Assembly (NCBI GenBank): GCA_016801845.1
Contig: CM028909.1
Span: 19,007,313-19,071,312, forward strand
Direction: 5' to 3'
Length of the DNA stretch: 64,000 bases
Origin: Polydactylus sextarius
Taxonomy: Eukaryota; Chordata; Actinopteri; Polynemidae
Below the pieces are notes generated by a model, which saw nothing but the letters and a program-made list of their open reading frames with translations, had not been told where the DNA came from and ran no database searches. The translations under genes and the position numbers were made by a program. Below, piece after piece: positions 1 to 13,040 of the stretch. Positions within the stretch are counted from its first letter, which is position 1, and the number at the start of each line of letters is the position of its first letter.

Positions 1-253
1 GACAGCCTTCATAAGGTAAACTAGCACCTTTTCCCTGTTTTCTTTATTTTTTTTTATTTTGTTGTTGCTAAAGAAACACTGAAATTGATGTGTGGTATAC
101 ATCACAGACTTCATAAGCAGTCTGCTTTTCCCATTTTCCCTATTTATTTCATTTCACTTGAATTCTCAGAATACACCATATTGAATGTCTCATTGTGTAT
201 ATATTGTGTGTTTTGTGGTTAATCATCATATTAAACTAGTTTGTCTTTTCCAG

Positions 254-3200
254 GAACCCGCTGTGGCCTTTGCAAAGAAAGGCTATCATATTCTGCTGGA
301 GAAACCGATGGCAGTGAGTGTTTTTCTTCACGAGGTTAAACATGAACCATCTCAACGTGGAGCCAAACTTTAACTTTGACTCATCTTACAGATCCTTCTT
401 CCCAGAAATGTCTTACGTGTTAGCTTGTAGTACTTCATCATTAAATAAAAATGAAATTTCTAAACATCAATTTCAACATTTAATTCTCACATTTCAGTGT
501 GATTTGTTTTATAAATTCTAAAGAATTGATTTCTATCAAGCACATTGCAACTTTTGGAAAAGATACAACTTAGTTAGACTTAGACTTAACCTTAGTTTCT
601 GTGTCAGTTTCTGAAATACTAAAATTCTCCTCTGACTTTTTGCCTTGTGTGTCTGTGTGGCGCTTGTGTCATGCTTTGCGCAAAAATGTGTTCACATGAC
701 TTTAGACAACTGCCGAAGACTGCACGGCCATTGTGGAGGCTTGCACTCAGAGTGGTGTGATGCTGTCAGTGGGTCATGTTCTCCGCTATGATCCCACCAT
801 CTACAAGATAAAGGTCAACATTTTTCTGTCACAGTTCACTTGTTTAGAAAAATATTGTTTAGAAATGTATCATTTTTTTCTCACCAGGCATGAGTCACAG
901 TTTTTTGTTTGTAGGTATTTTAAAAATGTATGATTTAAGTTGGAATAAGACAAGATCATTCAGCATAAACTTATTTTATTTGCTTAAGTTTAGTTATGTT
1001 GGTTTTCAAATGGAAGTAAAAAATATGCAACTAAAATGTTCTATAATATCTTTACTTTAGTTCACAGAAAATCTGTCAGCAGCAAACCTAACTGTAATAC
1101 AGTTTAGTTTGGTAACATTTCCTTGTTTTGACTAAATAAATGAAAACTAATTTCTTTTTTTTAGGAGCTGCTAAATGCTGGAGTCATAGGTGATGTGATC
1201 CATATTCAGCACCTTGAACCAGTAAGAACACAAACATTATTGTGTCTGTTGTTAAGTTTATTCAACTTTATTCAACAGTAACATATTCTTTGTTGTAAGT
1301 GAATTTCAAACCCCAACTTTTCACCATTTATACAATTTATTATAATAATAAAAAGATCCTCATAAATACAAGAACTTGTTCCTGTTCAAACCTATGTAGT
1401 AGTACTTATTAGTTTGTGCACTTAAATTATGTAGACAGAATTAAAACATTGTTACATTTATACTGTTTGTTTAAAAGCAGCGTCAACATCTTGTTTTAGG
1501 TTGGATTTTATCACTTTGCTCACTCTTTTGTTCGAGGGAACTGGAGAAATGAAGCCGAGAGCTCTTTTGTTCTTTTAGCCAAGTCGTGCCATGACATCGA
1601 CCTAATACATGACTGGGCCGGAGCACGCAGGTAAACCATCAGACAGTGCTCAATCATCACCTGAAAACTTGTCTAAGGTTTAGAAATAATAAGCAGGAAG
1701 ACGTGTAGTCAATACTAAAAAAGAAAAAGTAATAATGTTATCGTCTAGTTGACATCAACTGGATGATAATGTTTCGATTCCTTGGATTGAGCATTGACGC
1801 AACAGTTTGGACTTTGCAGGTGTGTTAAAGTGTCATCATTTGGATCCATCAGCCACTTCAGCAAAGACAACATGGTATGTGGTCTGCTTGTCTCATCACT
1901 GAACTTAAAAGCTTCAGCGCTATCAGAAGTCTCTATACTGTGCATGAATCTGAAATACAGTATTGTTACTGTCAGCCAACAGGTGCTGCAGATCGCTGCC
2001 TGGATTGTCCAGTAGAAAGTGACTGTCCATACTCCGCCTGCAAAATCTATCTGGACAGAGTGAAAAGGGTTAAAAATTTAACACATTATTTTCTTCATCT
2101 ATGTTCTATACGTAACCATCTGGAAGCATAATAATTTATTGTTATTTATAATTATATATGTGCTCTGTATATATATGCTAGGGTCACACCGGCTGGCCTG
2201 TATCAGTTATATGTACAAGCTCATTGCCAGACATCGAGTCTGTGACGGAGGCACTGAGGACTGGACCATACGGTCGCTGTGTGTACAAGTGTGACAATGA
2301 TGTCTGCAGTAACCAGGTTAGGAAACACTGTCTTTATTACACACTCATGACTGGCTCTTAATCCCATCAAGGCTGCAGCAGTATCAATGATCAACAAACA
2401 AATGAGGTCAAAATGATTATTATAACAGATAATTTCTAGATTATTACTAATACATAGAGACATAAGAGTGACTCAACCATCAAATATCTCTCCAATACTG
2501 TCCAATAATTTAGATCCTTTCACTATTTTGAAATTAAGTTGGTGACTTCTTTTTAAATATTTTATATTTGTGACTTAAGTTGGTGGGTTATACTTTCCGA
2601 TTACAAGCAAATCACAAATCCCCCTCTCTGTCTTTTTTATCTGCTCTGTTTGACCAGGTTGTTAACCTGGAGTTTGAAGGGGGTCTGACAGCAGCCTTTT
2701 CCATGGTAGCCTTCACTGAGGAGGTGTGCAAGCGAAAAACAACAATCTACGGCAGCAAGGTACGACTTAAGTATCATGGATATAAAATGGTGCCATACAC
2801 TACTTTAAAGAGATAATTGTTTCAGGTAATTTGTAATGAGGTGTATCTTCACAGGGTGAGCTGTCATATGATGGCTACGAGGTACGAGTGTTTGACTTTC
2901 TGACCCAGAGATCCACAAAACACACAGCACAAGATAATACCCCCAGGGAGTTTGGCATGAGTGGGCATGGTGGAGCAGACTATCACCTGATGGATGCCTT
3001 TATTTCTGCTGTAGCAGTGAGTGCTAAATATATCAGCATAAATACAAGTATAAATATATAGTTGTTCTTGTAGAGTTATTTGTTCCCCACACCAGAAACA
3101 ACTGCTTTAATTGTTGTGGTTTTTAGGACTATTCACTGTATTTACGTTTTTGTGCCTGTTGGTGAGGCACAGGATTTAAAAGATGTAAAGGATTTGGAAA

Positions 3201-3376
3201 CACTGAGTGTAATGCTTGATGAGTCATGTGTGTGTTTATTCGCGCAGAACAATGACCCATCCCTGATCCGATCAGGCCCTGAGGAGACCCTGCTGAGCCA
3301 TCTGCTGGTGTTTGAAGCTGAGCGTTCACGACTGGAGGGCAGGGTGGTGTATTGTGGTAATCTTAGCCACAGCTAG
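254..3376 (+). CDS. Gfo/Idh/MocA-family oxidoreductase, 3' portion (10 exons)
   Basis: Partial gene: the start codon and the glycine-rich nucleotide-binding loop lie before the window. Coding exons: 254-313, 706-813, 1165-1221, 1500-1630, 1820-1874, 1976-2068, 2182-2316, 2658-2759, 2855-3016, 3248-3376 (TAG 3374-3376). They join without a frame break into 343 residues. The first exon carries the family hallmark EKP (LLEKPMA) at the end of the Rossmann fold. Exon 4 carries SCHDIDL, where the family's catalytic-type histidine/aspartate usually sits. A GFO_IDH_MocA C-terminal alpha/beta domain follows. Exon 6 holds a cysteine-rich insert, CLDCPVESDCPYSAC, of the kind seen in many bacterial members. 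The family reduces or oxidises sugars, inositols or related polyols with NAD(P); the substrate here cannot be read from sequence. It resembles uncharacterised fish proteins (zebrafish zgc:154075 type) rather than DHDH, GFOD or biliverdin reductase. Two donors are weak (GTCAAC at 814, GTTAAA at 2069). Confidence 0.85.
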
Positions 3377-3653
3377 GTGACTGAAAAACTCTTTTAACAC
3401 GAAAAGGATCTCACCATGAAAATCAATCACTGTCATGGTACCTGGATGATTAAAGACACAATTAGTTCACATGACTCAGGGACTTTAATACTGTGTGTTT
3501 ATGTCTGTTTAACTGACTGAGAGAATGAATTGACCTGTTTTGGTTGATTTATAAAGTAATCAATCGTACATTGATTGTACATTGTTCAGTATAATATTGT
3601 TGTGTGATGATTTTTTTAAGTAAGTAATGTTAATGTAAAATATCGTAATTTAT

Positions 3654-3659
3654 AATAAA
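3654..3659 (+). terminator. Poly(A) signal of the oxidoreductase gene
   Basis: A canonical AATAAA lies 278 bp after the TAG stop and is followed by a GT/T-rich stretch (TGTTGTCTGTGTTTT). This gives a short 3'UTR ending near 3680. No other canonical signal lies between the stop and this site. Confidence 0.7.
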
Positions 3660-3680
3660 AATGTGAATCTATGTTGTCTG

Positions 3681-6600
3681 TGTTTTAATGTGACTTTCAA
3701 TCCAGTTAGTTACAGTTAAGTTAAAGTTAAATTTACAAAGTTAGCACTGCTTTCTTGTGTGTTTATTTAATTTTGAGTATATCAACTGAACTCACCCTCT
3801 TATAGACAAGTGTCAGGATCCTCTGCTCAGTGGTATCTTTGCCTTCAGAAGCATTGACTCCACTGAGCCTCATTTATTACTGATGTAACACAGAGATTGT
3901 ATTAAAGCATAAATCAAAATGCCAACAAGAGGCTGAATACTGATCATATAGTTGCTAACAGTCTGATCTCAGATTATTCAGAAAACACTCAGGTGCAGGA
4001 GTTTTTTTAAGGGTTAACATCAGGATACAGATATTCTCTAAGGGACAAATCCAGCTCACTGCATACAGACTTACTAAAGACAGGTATTATTTAAAATGAC
4101 CGAATAAAGAAGATTCACTGATATGTGCAAAAAAAAAAAAAAACATACACGGAATACAATCTCTTAGACTCATACAATTACATTTACAATGTAAAAATGT
4201 TAATGGTTAATAGTTAGTCATATGTTACTGTTCAGTCTTCAATCAATCTTCAAAACTGTTGAACTGTTCTCAGCTTGAATATGTAACAGAAAAATCCTCT
4301 TTCCTCACAGTTACTGAAGTCTCACTCATCTCCCAGCACTGTGAAGTAACATCCTTCAAACACAAGGTGTCAGCAGTGTATTTGACTACATCTAATCAGA
4401 TATCACAACTTCTTAACACTGAGATGTGAGCCTGAAATTAACACTAGCAGACCCCAGGATTCTGTGTAATATCACACTAGAAACAATGAAGCATATAATG
4501 ACTATGAAGACAAAAACAATTCAACGCTGTCTGTTACAGGGCAAAGCAAACAACATTGCCAAGTAGTTTTGGCAAAGCAGCCAATTCAGTGCATAGTGTC
4601 TCACGTCCTGGGAACAGCAGGGTAACATGACTGTATAATCTGTGTCATATGCTTCAGACTGCTCTACTAAACTAAAAAAAAAAAAGTTTAGGGTTGGAAG
4701 GGATAAAGTTTAAGTTATAGGTTATAGAGTAATATTGCACAATAATGGTGTTGTCTGGGTGATGAGAAATTAGTACTGATATTGTATAAATAAATGTATA
4801 GTGACATTTATGTCTAGGAAAGAAAAGACAGAACATAGCCAGAGAGCAGAATAGAAAGTTGCTGTAATAAGTGATTTCAAATTCAAGGTTGTTTTTTTTA
4901 ATTAACATACTGAGCCACATCCTTAGCAATCTGGTCCATCGACATTCTGTTCTCTTCACACTGGGTATAACTATGAATACACATATATGTGACAAGTTAG
5001 ACAATCGTTAGACAATGAATATACATCATCTTAATCAATCTAAGTTATGGAAAATAACCAATGTATTATTACAAAGCAAGCAGGCAAGTCATGTCTGCAT
5101 TAAATTAATGAATTTGTCCAATGAAAAACTCCATGGCCTCCATTAAATATTAATAATTAAGGCTGACTAACAATTTTCTTTTCAAAAAGCTCAATGGGAG
5201 TGCGAGTGATTCATTGTGAGCACCATTAATCTATCTTTTTTTCAGTTTAAGTCATGAGAAACAATGGGTTCTAACAGATGTGGAGACCACAAGAGATGCA
5301 TTAAACTTTAGCTTGGCAGTTTACCTCGAATTAAAGCCCTCAGTACATTTAGTCATCAGGTTACAAATATCCAGCTCCTGGTTCACACAACAGAGAAAAA
5401 TATATCTCAAAAATATTCATTTTGTCTGGCTCTATTACAAATGCTCCCCAGCTCTGTGTAAAATAATTTACTTCTGAAATTTTCTGTGATTTCAAGAGAC
5501 TTTAATTGCAACACATGAATTTGATGGGAATCAGACTTCCAACACAAACCCTCTGCTGTTTGTTTTCCGTTAAGCATGAGGTTTCTAGTAAGCTTCAGTC
5601 GTCAGATTTCTTACTATGGAGCGTAGCTCTTCCCACCAACCTCCTGTCCCATGTTAAAATCTGAAAGCAAAGCCAACAAGTGGGGTCAACTGTGGTAAGA
5701 AAATGAGGGGGAAATCAGTCGACAGCGATCTGTGACTGGTCGATTTTACCTGATCTTTCAGTGATAGATCAGCTAAAGATGATTTTTCAGGCCACAGAGT
5801 CCAAAGTTGCCTAAAATCTGGTCAAAACATTAAAACTAAAACATTTTCTTTAAGCAGACACAACTTTATGCCATATATATTTGATGGAGTTCATGAATGA
5901 TGCATTTCTGTTACAGGTTAGATTAAAATAAAATAATCACAATATAGAATAATGAAATGAAGTTTAATCTGTGTCAGATTATTACGAACTGTATTGACAT
6001 GCGAACGCTTCAAAGTGAAACTTAGTTTAGTTAAACTATAACTATTGTTAGCCAAATGTCGATTGCTAGCTTCTGATAAGCATAACTGGATTAGCAAAAT
6101 TAATATTCTATCTTTAGGATACTATAACTAAATAAATAATTTCATGTGATACTGAATTTAAATTGTAGATAGAATAAATTAATGGAGTAAAACTGTAACC
6201 ATTGCTCTACTGTCAGCTAGCACTATCACAGTTAGCATTAAAGCTAGCCAGAACCTAGCTTGGTAGACTCAGTTAATGCTGGTTTTATACTTAAACTTAA
6301 ACTATGTAAAAAATACCTCATTTTAAAAGGTAGTATGTTAAAAGTTAAAAATGTCAGAGTGGTTTAGACTGATACTACAGTGCTACTGTTCAGTTATGTA
6401 TGTGTTAAATGTATGATTGCCTGTTTTAAATAAGAATACAATTAACAACCGTTAGCTTTTCTGTTGTAGTTCATACAAGAAGTGTCGTGCTGTGTTTGAC
6501 AGTTATGATTAGGAGTGTAAATTAATTAAATAAACTGAAAAAAAATGATTAATTAAACAGGATGATTATAATCTTGTGGTTTTGATAAGATCACAGATTA

Positions 6601-9600
6601 CACTGTGCCAATGTTGCAAATATTAATGCAGGCCTAAAGATGCAGGCATAGCAAGCTTGTGCTTTTTTTCTCTTGCTAAGGTTAAGTTATCAATATAATT
6701 GGTAGACATGGGGTCCAATTTCTGTTTACTGAAATTTAAAATCTTGTTAAGTATTAATTAGCAATCCTTGTCAGGATTCAGCTTTTGAATGCAGGTCAAA
6801 ACATGTATTTAACTTGACAGAAGGAGCTTATACTCAACTCACGTTAATTGTATCTGTCGACTTTAAAGTAGTCACGTAAATCAAACAGGTGCATGTGCAG
6901 TGTCCCACATACTGTATGACTCACATTGCATCACCCACAGGTAAAACAACTCTACAATTTTATCAGGCAATCACATTCTATTATGGAGGGAGGTGTCCCT
7001 CGTAATTACCTCTGAACACAATAATGTCAACACCAGCACATCATTCTTGGACCTTGCAACACATTCAGGATGACTAACTCTGGAGTGTGTCCCAGAGTCC
7101 ATACTCCCAGATGGATCACATTGTGTCGATGGTTGGACCAACAAAATTAGTAAGAATACTGTGGCAAGAAGGGTGTGTAGAGAAAACTACAGAAGGAATG
7201 ACGAAATGATTGAATCACAGAAAATATATTGTGGTGCCAGGACAGGATTACAGTAGTGGTTTGACTTGGCACTCCTTTGGACAAAGCTCCATTTGCCATT
7301 TGATGTAATCTGTCTGGTGATTTACAACCTCTGTGGACATTTTCCTCTCTGTCGGTATGATAAAGCTCAGCTTGGTGGAGTTTTCTTAACTTGTATTTAG
7401 TAGATAGAGCCTCACACACGGACATATGCAAAATGTGAGATAGACTGGCGACATACTCGCGGAGAAGTTTGCAAACTGAGTCAGCAGCTGTATTTTTGAA
7501 TGACTCAACCAGTCCACCACAGAGCCCTTTCGTTTCTCAGAGCCCTGCCCTCAACCCTCCCTCACACACAGGCATGCAGTGCCTACATCTACGTGAACTG
7601 GGGCCTTACCTCACCACGGCATCACTTCCGCCCACTTTATTAAGATACCAAAATTGCTGATGGCAATACAGAAATATTTTCCAAAGAAACTGACTCAGCG
7701 ATCTGTAGTATTTTTGGAAAGTTTGTGTAAAGACTTAGTTTATGTTTTTGTTTGTCGCATGATTCTGTTTATTTCCCTCACAATCTCTTTTAATTCACCT
7801 TTTTAACTCTCTATTAAGCTTTATGTTTTCCAGTATTGATATAGACTGTTGACATGCTGTGGTGAGTGATGTGGTCAATTTTCTGTAGAGTTAATAATCC
7901 TTTGATCGCCCCCGACTGTTTTACTGCATGAATTAGTCATGTTGCCAGGAAAAAACTCCTACGTCTGCTTTGACTTTTCTCCTGCTTTGATCCAGTAATA
8001 TCTGCTGGAGGGCTGTTATAATGTCACAATGCCGTTTTCCTTGTTACAAGACAGGCATCTGTGAACAAGGAAGTGGAGGAGGAAAGCAAGGAGGGGAACA
8101 GTAAACTGTAAAACACGGTGCAGTGTGGTTCAATCGATGACTCAACAGGAAATGATGGAGCCAGAGTAAGTAGGGTGAGAGGAGGAAAGGGAGTGGGAGA
8201 TAGAGTGAGGAAAAAAGGAAGATTGACTTTGTCATGCCACAGGACTCTGAGCTATGTAGTGTGGAGACGCAGACTAAGAGAGAACATACCGTGGTTTTCT
8301 GAGGAGATGTGTGGGTCGTAAACACCCTCCCACCCCCAGCCCACTACTCAGCACAATGGAGTCATGACGTTCACACACAGACACAAGATAAATAGTCAGC
8401 AGTTAGCTATATTACCAAACTTGACTATTTTTCACTGCCCTCCTGAAAGGTTACCCGGTACATCTCATGTGGTGACTTAAATTGACTTTGACTCCAAAAC
8501 AAGTTACAAACACTGTGAGCTCATATTGACAGTTACATCTCGACATGTTCTTTTACCCGAAATGGGCTGTTTGTCCTTGTTCTTGTGTCAATGCCACCAA
8601 ATGATTTTTTTAAAAAGTAAAATAAAACCAAGTCCATAACCCATATGCTGTTTCCCTGCAAGTTGCAAAGCTTCCCCCTCCTTAATCCTCCCTCATTTCA
8701 ACACAAACTTAATGAACTGGAGATCAACTTCACAGCACAGCGGAAGGTCTCCTGCTGGTCCTGCAGACCCTCTGTCCACACTGAGGCTTGAAACTGTGGG
8801 TAGGGAAGCTGCCCAGGCCTCCAGTGCTACATCCTGGGCAAAGAATCCCTCTTTTCATGCTTGGCTCTCTGCAATTCACTGAAGTTGTCACCATGAAATC
8901 AGATGTCACAGACTTTAAATCACTTTAATCCTCGCCACTTCCTCAATCACTTCTTTGCCTGCTGATTATGTTTTGTCTTTCTCTGTTGCTAGCCTGGGAA
9001 ATTGTTCTCTTGTCTTTTACAGGGAAAAGCACCAACACACTCAAAGCTGTGTTTTTGCAAATGTGTTTAGTTTTTCTGTGTTTTCCACCTCTAATCTGTC
9101 GATTTGCTTTCAAACCTAATTTTATTAACAAAACACATTTGCCATTGTGCTACTTGTGCAATAAAAAATCACTTTAACGTCAGAAAATATATCAAAGAAA
9201 GTATTTTCTTTTGGCTCTCTGTGCAGTTCCTGAGCTCTCCAGCAATCTAAAACGGCACAAACATCAGCCGATCCTCCTCCTCTTCCCAGTGGCTGTTGGT
9301 TCTTTGATAACTGAGCCGTTTCCTCACAGATGAGGTCAAAGGCCAAGGTGCAAAGCCCACTCAGACATTTGAGGAGCCTGATCCCTTCCTGACGCCTCCA
9401 ACTTGTCAGACCTAACCGCAAATCCATTAAATTAAAAAAGATTAGACGAAGGATGTGTTTTTCAAATTGCACATAGCAACAGAAATACAATCTGAATGCA
9501 CAGAGCTGATTCACAGCTTAATCATAACCTTCGTGGACCGCTTTATCCGTTATTCATAAAGTAAGTTGACATATATATTTATAAAACATATCCTCTGTTT

Positions 9601-12500
9601 GGCAGGCTACTTTGAAATATGAATGTCAAACATGACTCTTCCATGTCAGGCTGAAGGAAGTGGTGGGTGGCAGATCAGAGAATTTAAACACCTTAAATGC
9701 ACCATAGATGTAAGACGTTTGCTCAAAACCATCTCCAAAGAACTGATATAAAGATTATGGTTCATTTCGATGAAATTTGCAATGAAGTACAAAGCTCCAC
9801 AATGTTTTAGCCGACTTAGCCGGCATCGCTGTAGTACCATCCTTAAAAGGCAAGTCTGGGCGCGCAGAACGAGGTCAACAGTTCAGTTGTGCATTACTAT
9901 TATACAATAGTCTCATCACGTCTCACATAGCATCTTGTTTCTATAGAAATGAAGGTGTATTTTTGCTTGAATGGTGAAAGGTTTTATACTGTAAGTTCAA
10001 ATGAACTCACCAGCAAAAGCTGTAATTTATACAGAATAATGCTGTTAATGTTAAGATAATTACATGCTAGTTGCATTACAATGTTTTCTGATCAATTTTA
10101 AGGTAAAATTGTGTGTAAAAAATGCTAAACAATTTAAGTTATGTAGTGTTTCTTAATTCAGGGTATTTCAGTGTATGTACTACGGTGGTTTATTATTTGA
10201 AATTTCACAATTTTTTAATGTTTATATTTTGATTTTTTTACTGTATTTTTTAAAAACTTTTTTTTACAGTGCACAATCCACAATTCAGTCCTTGTTCATA
10301 CTTCAGAGTTTACTCATCTATTACTATTTACTCATCTATTCAAAAACTTGTGATTTAATAGATATGAATTTGAACATTAATATGTAGCAGCTGTAACTGA
10401 GGTAGTTTTTTTTAGCTTATTATCTTCTTTGAATGTGTATATATCTTAAAAGAAACTGTGATATGCTTGTTTTTATTTGTTACAGTATCTAACATCGCTT
10501 CACAGAAAACATAATATTACTCTTAAAAGGAATGTGAAACTCATACATATGCTAGGTCAACCGTGACTTTGAACAGCCACGGGCTTGTCTGTCTCAGTCT
10601 GTAACGGCGCTCTAATTACTATTGCATGTTTGTACACAGCTGGTTCCTCTATAAGAGAATTCCCTGTGTCACCATGTCAGCACATCAACCTACACAAATG
10701 TATTTACCATAGAACACGTATGTTAACACCTACTTATTTCCTATTCCAGCTTGAGACATTGTTAAATATGACTGGTGGGCAGACATTTATCTCATAAGAT
10801 TTTTCTCATTTCAATTTCAGGAGTTGTCTGCTGGAGCGATACAGAACATATCTGCTCTACATATTCAGCTTGTTTCAGGAATAAGTATTACTGTTTATTT
10901 GTACTTTGTCATTAATTGAATTGAGCAGCTCGTAACAAGAATAATAAAAAGAGCTTTGATCGATCTTTAATTCTGTAGCGGCGTGAGGGAGGTCCTTCAG
11001 AGCAATCCATCACGTTTTAAAAAAAAAGGGGGGGTACAGATGTGGGAGGTGGGCTTCTGACTGCACTGACAGCTGTGAGGGACGGAGGTCTCTCAGAGCA
11101 GGAAATGACTTGACCTCCCCTGTGGGAGATTGGCCCACCCCGACAACAACCCCCACAGCTTCTCTGTGCATCCTGGGTCACCACAAGCACCCACAGAGGA
11201 CCACAGATCAACAGCAGAGCGACTGGGACACAAAAAAAAACAACAAAAAAAACAAACAAAACAAAACACATAGACCCACAAAAACGGATGGTCCAGGTGG
11301 AAACCATTAAATTGTGGATGGTGCAACAAAATCAAACAAATGGCTAGACTAAGACCTTTAAAGGAGTTGTATGTGTTCAGTTTCATCAGACACTTGAATT
11401 ACATCACATCTTCAGGCAGATGTGAGCTGTACTGTTACTGTGAAAGCAAAGCCTTACATCATAACTTACGTTTCACCTCTTTATGTCATGCTAAAATCAC
11501 ATGTACAGCCAATCACTGCATTGCACAACAGGAAATTGATTGGACCGCTTATTTACTCAAAAGAATGAGTCTTCCTTTAAGCAAACAAGTTGCGTTGGTC
11601 ATTGAAGGACACGTGTGTTGTATTTGTTTTGTGGGGTTTTTTGATCTACTTTGAGTAAGTCGGTATAAGGCACTCCTTATGGATTTTTTTGTACTATTAC
11701 AACAGTGAAACAAGTGAACGGAGGACACAGGGTCATTTCTGTCACACTTGTATGAGGTGGTTAATTTATTTAGTGCTTAACATTATATCATGTTCCTATT
11801 TAAGGATTTATTTGGACCGTGACCACAGTGAAAAGGATTTTTTTGGCAGTCTGTAGGAAGACTGTAGGCTCAGTGTGGTCTGGATTTTGTGGTAAAACAA
11901 GAATGGTCTGCACTCACTTCCCTGTTATTTTCTGGTAAATGGCCTCCTGTATTGTCCTTCTGCCTCTCAGTGTGGGTGAAGACAAACACAGACAGTGAAC
12001 TCCTATGTGACATGGAGGCTTCAAAACAAGTCCCAATCCACCACAGCTCGACTGCCAATCTTGTACTTGTTCCTCTCTATCAGCCCTATATTGTACTCAC
12101 GCCAGAAGCCACCCACACACTCTCTGACTCCCACACAGGTCAGACAAAAATTGTTTACTGTGTTATGAAGGGCAATTTCCCATACACTCGCTCATTACAC
12201 AACGAAGACAAAATGATTTGAATTTAGACTCTGGACGTCTCTGGGCATTTTAGCTTTCACTCCTACAGAGTTACGCGCTGTATATGGGAAACCTTGTTTG
12301 CAGAAACTGGAGATCTGTTTTTCTGATTCATGAACATCAGCTGATGAAAATGAACAGACATTTTTATAGACTTAAAACCACATGTCACATGTGTATCACT
12401 GATTTTCACAGATTCTCTGTTTCATGGATGATGACCACCACCTTTGGTGGGAACTGATCCAGGTGCAGTGTATTTGGATCAGTTGAATCAGTGTGTTTGG
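3681..12500. other. Gene-free intergenic stretch
   Basis: I found no exon chain, RNA gene or recognisable transposon protein on either strand over almost 9 kb. Open frames here are short, lack splice-phase partners and show no family motif. The DNA is AT-rich, with A-runs (about 4129-4142 and 11229-11268). Patches of more complex, GC-richer sequence at about 8640-8900, 9220-9420 and 11035-11200 could be conserved cis-regulatory DNA for errfi1, but that needs alignment to other fish. Confidence 0.6.
11357..11580. mobile_element. Possible short non-autonomous element (MITE-like)
   Basis: The segment begins TTTAAAGGAG and ends TCCTTTAA, so its termini are inverted copies of TTAAAGGA, and it is about 224 bp long with no coding capacity. 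An inner pair CCAATCA/TGATTGG lies near the right end. Short AT-rich inverted termini of this kind are typical of fish MITEs, but such a short match could arise by chance. Confidence 0.25.
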
Positions 12501-12503
12501 CTG

Positions 12504-12543
12504 CTATGTGATCGTTTCTGTAAGTACAGAAACGATCACATAG
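12504..12543. repeat. Perfect 19-bp inverted repeat (palindrome)
   Basis: The left arm 12504-12522 and right arm 12525-12543 are exact reverse complements over 19 bp (arms begin CTATGTGATCG), separated by only the dinucleotide AG. The DNA could extrude as a cruciform. It lies about 290 bp upstream of the predicted errfi1 TATA box. Confidence 0.95.
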
Positions 12544-12728
12544 GAATGTGTAGATTGTGTTGATTTGATTTTATTTCATTTTTTATTGTACTGTTGGTGG
12601 CAATACATCATGTTTTATTAGATTATCATATATTAAATATGTTTTCTCTTAAAATTAGTTTAATTAACATTTAAGTACAAAAACAAACAAGACAAAACAA
12701 TGGTATTTTTCCTATGGGGAAAAAGTGC

Positions 12729-12756
12729 TTTTTTTTTTTTTTTTTTTTTTTTTTTT
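12729..12756. repeat. Poly(T) tract, 28 nt
   Basis: An uninterrupted run of 28 T followed by more T-rich sequence. It sits about 80 bp upstream of the predicted errfi1 TATA box. Such tracts disfavour nucleosomes, but a simple slippage origin is enough to explain it. Confidence 0.9.
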
Positions 12757-12791
12757 CTTTCTTTTTTTCATTATTTTCAGGCGGATTTTTC

Positions 12792-12841
12792 CCCTTTAAG
12801 GCAGTTCTGGGTGGAGTTAAAACGTCGTATGCGTTTATAAG
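12792..12841 (+). promoter_or_regulatory. errfi1: Predicted errfi1 core promoter (CArG-like and TATA boxes)
   Basis: A TATA-like TTTATAAG lies at 12834-12841. A one-mismatch CArG box, CCCTTTAAGG (12792-12801), lies about 40 bp upstream. An AP-1 site, TGAGTCA, is at 12994-13000 in the presumed first exon. Mammalian ERRFI1 is an immediate-early gene induced by growth factors and stress, and SRF and AP-1 inputs would fit that. The start site near 12865 is inferred only from TATA spacing. Confidence 0.4.
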
Positions 12842-12864
12842 GAGATGTGGAAATCTGCGTCACT

Positions 12865-13040
12865 CTGACAAAATGAGTTTCACCTCCCAGTGTTGTTGAC
12901 AGAGGAGGGATGTTGCACATGGTTCAGTTTTGATTGGGAGTGCGTCTCAGACCAGCTCACAGAGGTTTTCAAACTGCGGACGGGAACAGAGACTGAGTCA
13001 GACTCACGGTGGCGTGATGGAGAATAAACCTGCTTTGACG
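12865..13040 (+). other. errfi1: Predicted errfi1 5' non-coding exon 1
   Basis: The exon ends in a strong donor, ACG|GTAAGA, at 13041; its start is estimated from the TATA box. It contains an ATG at 13017 that opens eight codons up to the splice site. Mammalian ERRFI1 also begins with a non-coding exon followed by a long intron. No transcript evidence is available here, so the exon is a prediction. Confidence 0.35.

Noticed and set aside
9125..9514. 129-codon open frame on the minus strand
   Set aside because: Sequence looks random (no domain, mixed hydrophobic and Cys content), with no promoter, splice partners or poly(A) signal. The underlying DNA may be conserved non-coding sequence instead.
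11093..11386. Cys/Phe-rich minus-strand open frames
   Set aside because: Produced by an A/C-rich low-complexity run (11229-11268); no domain or splice structure.
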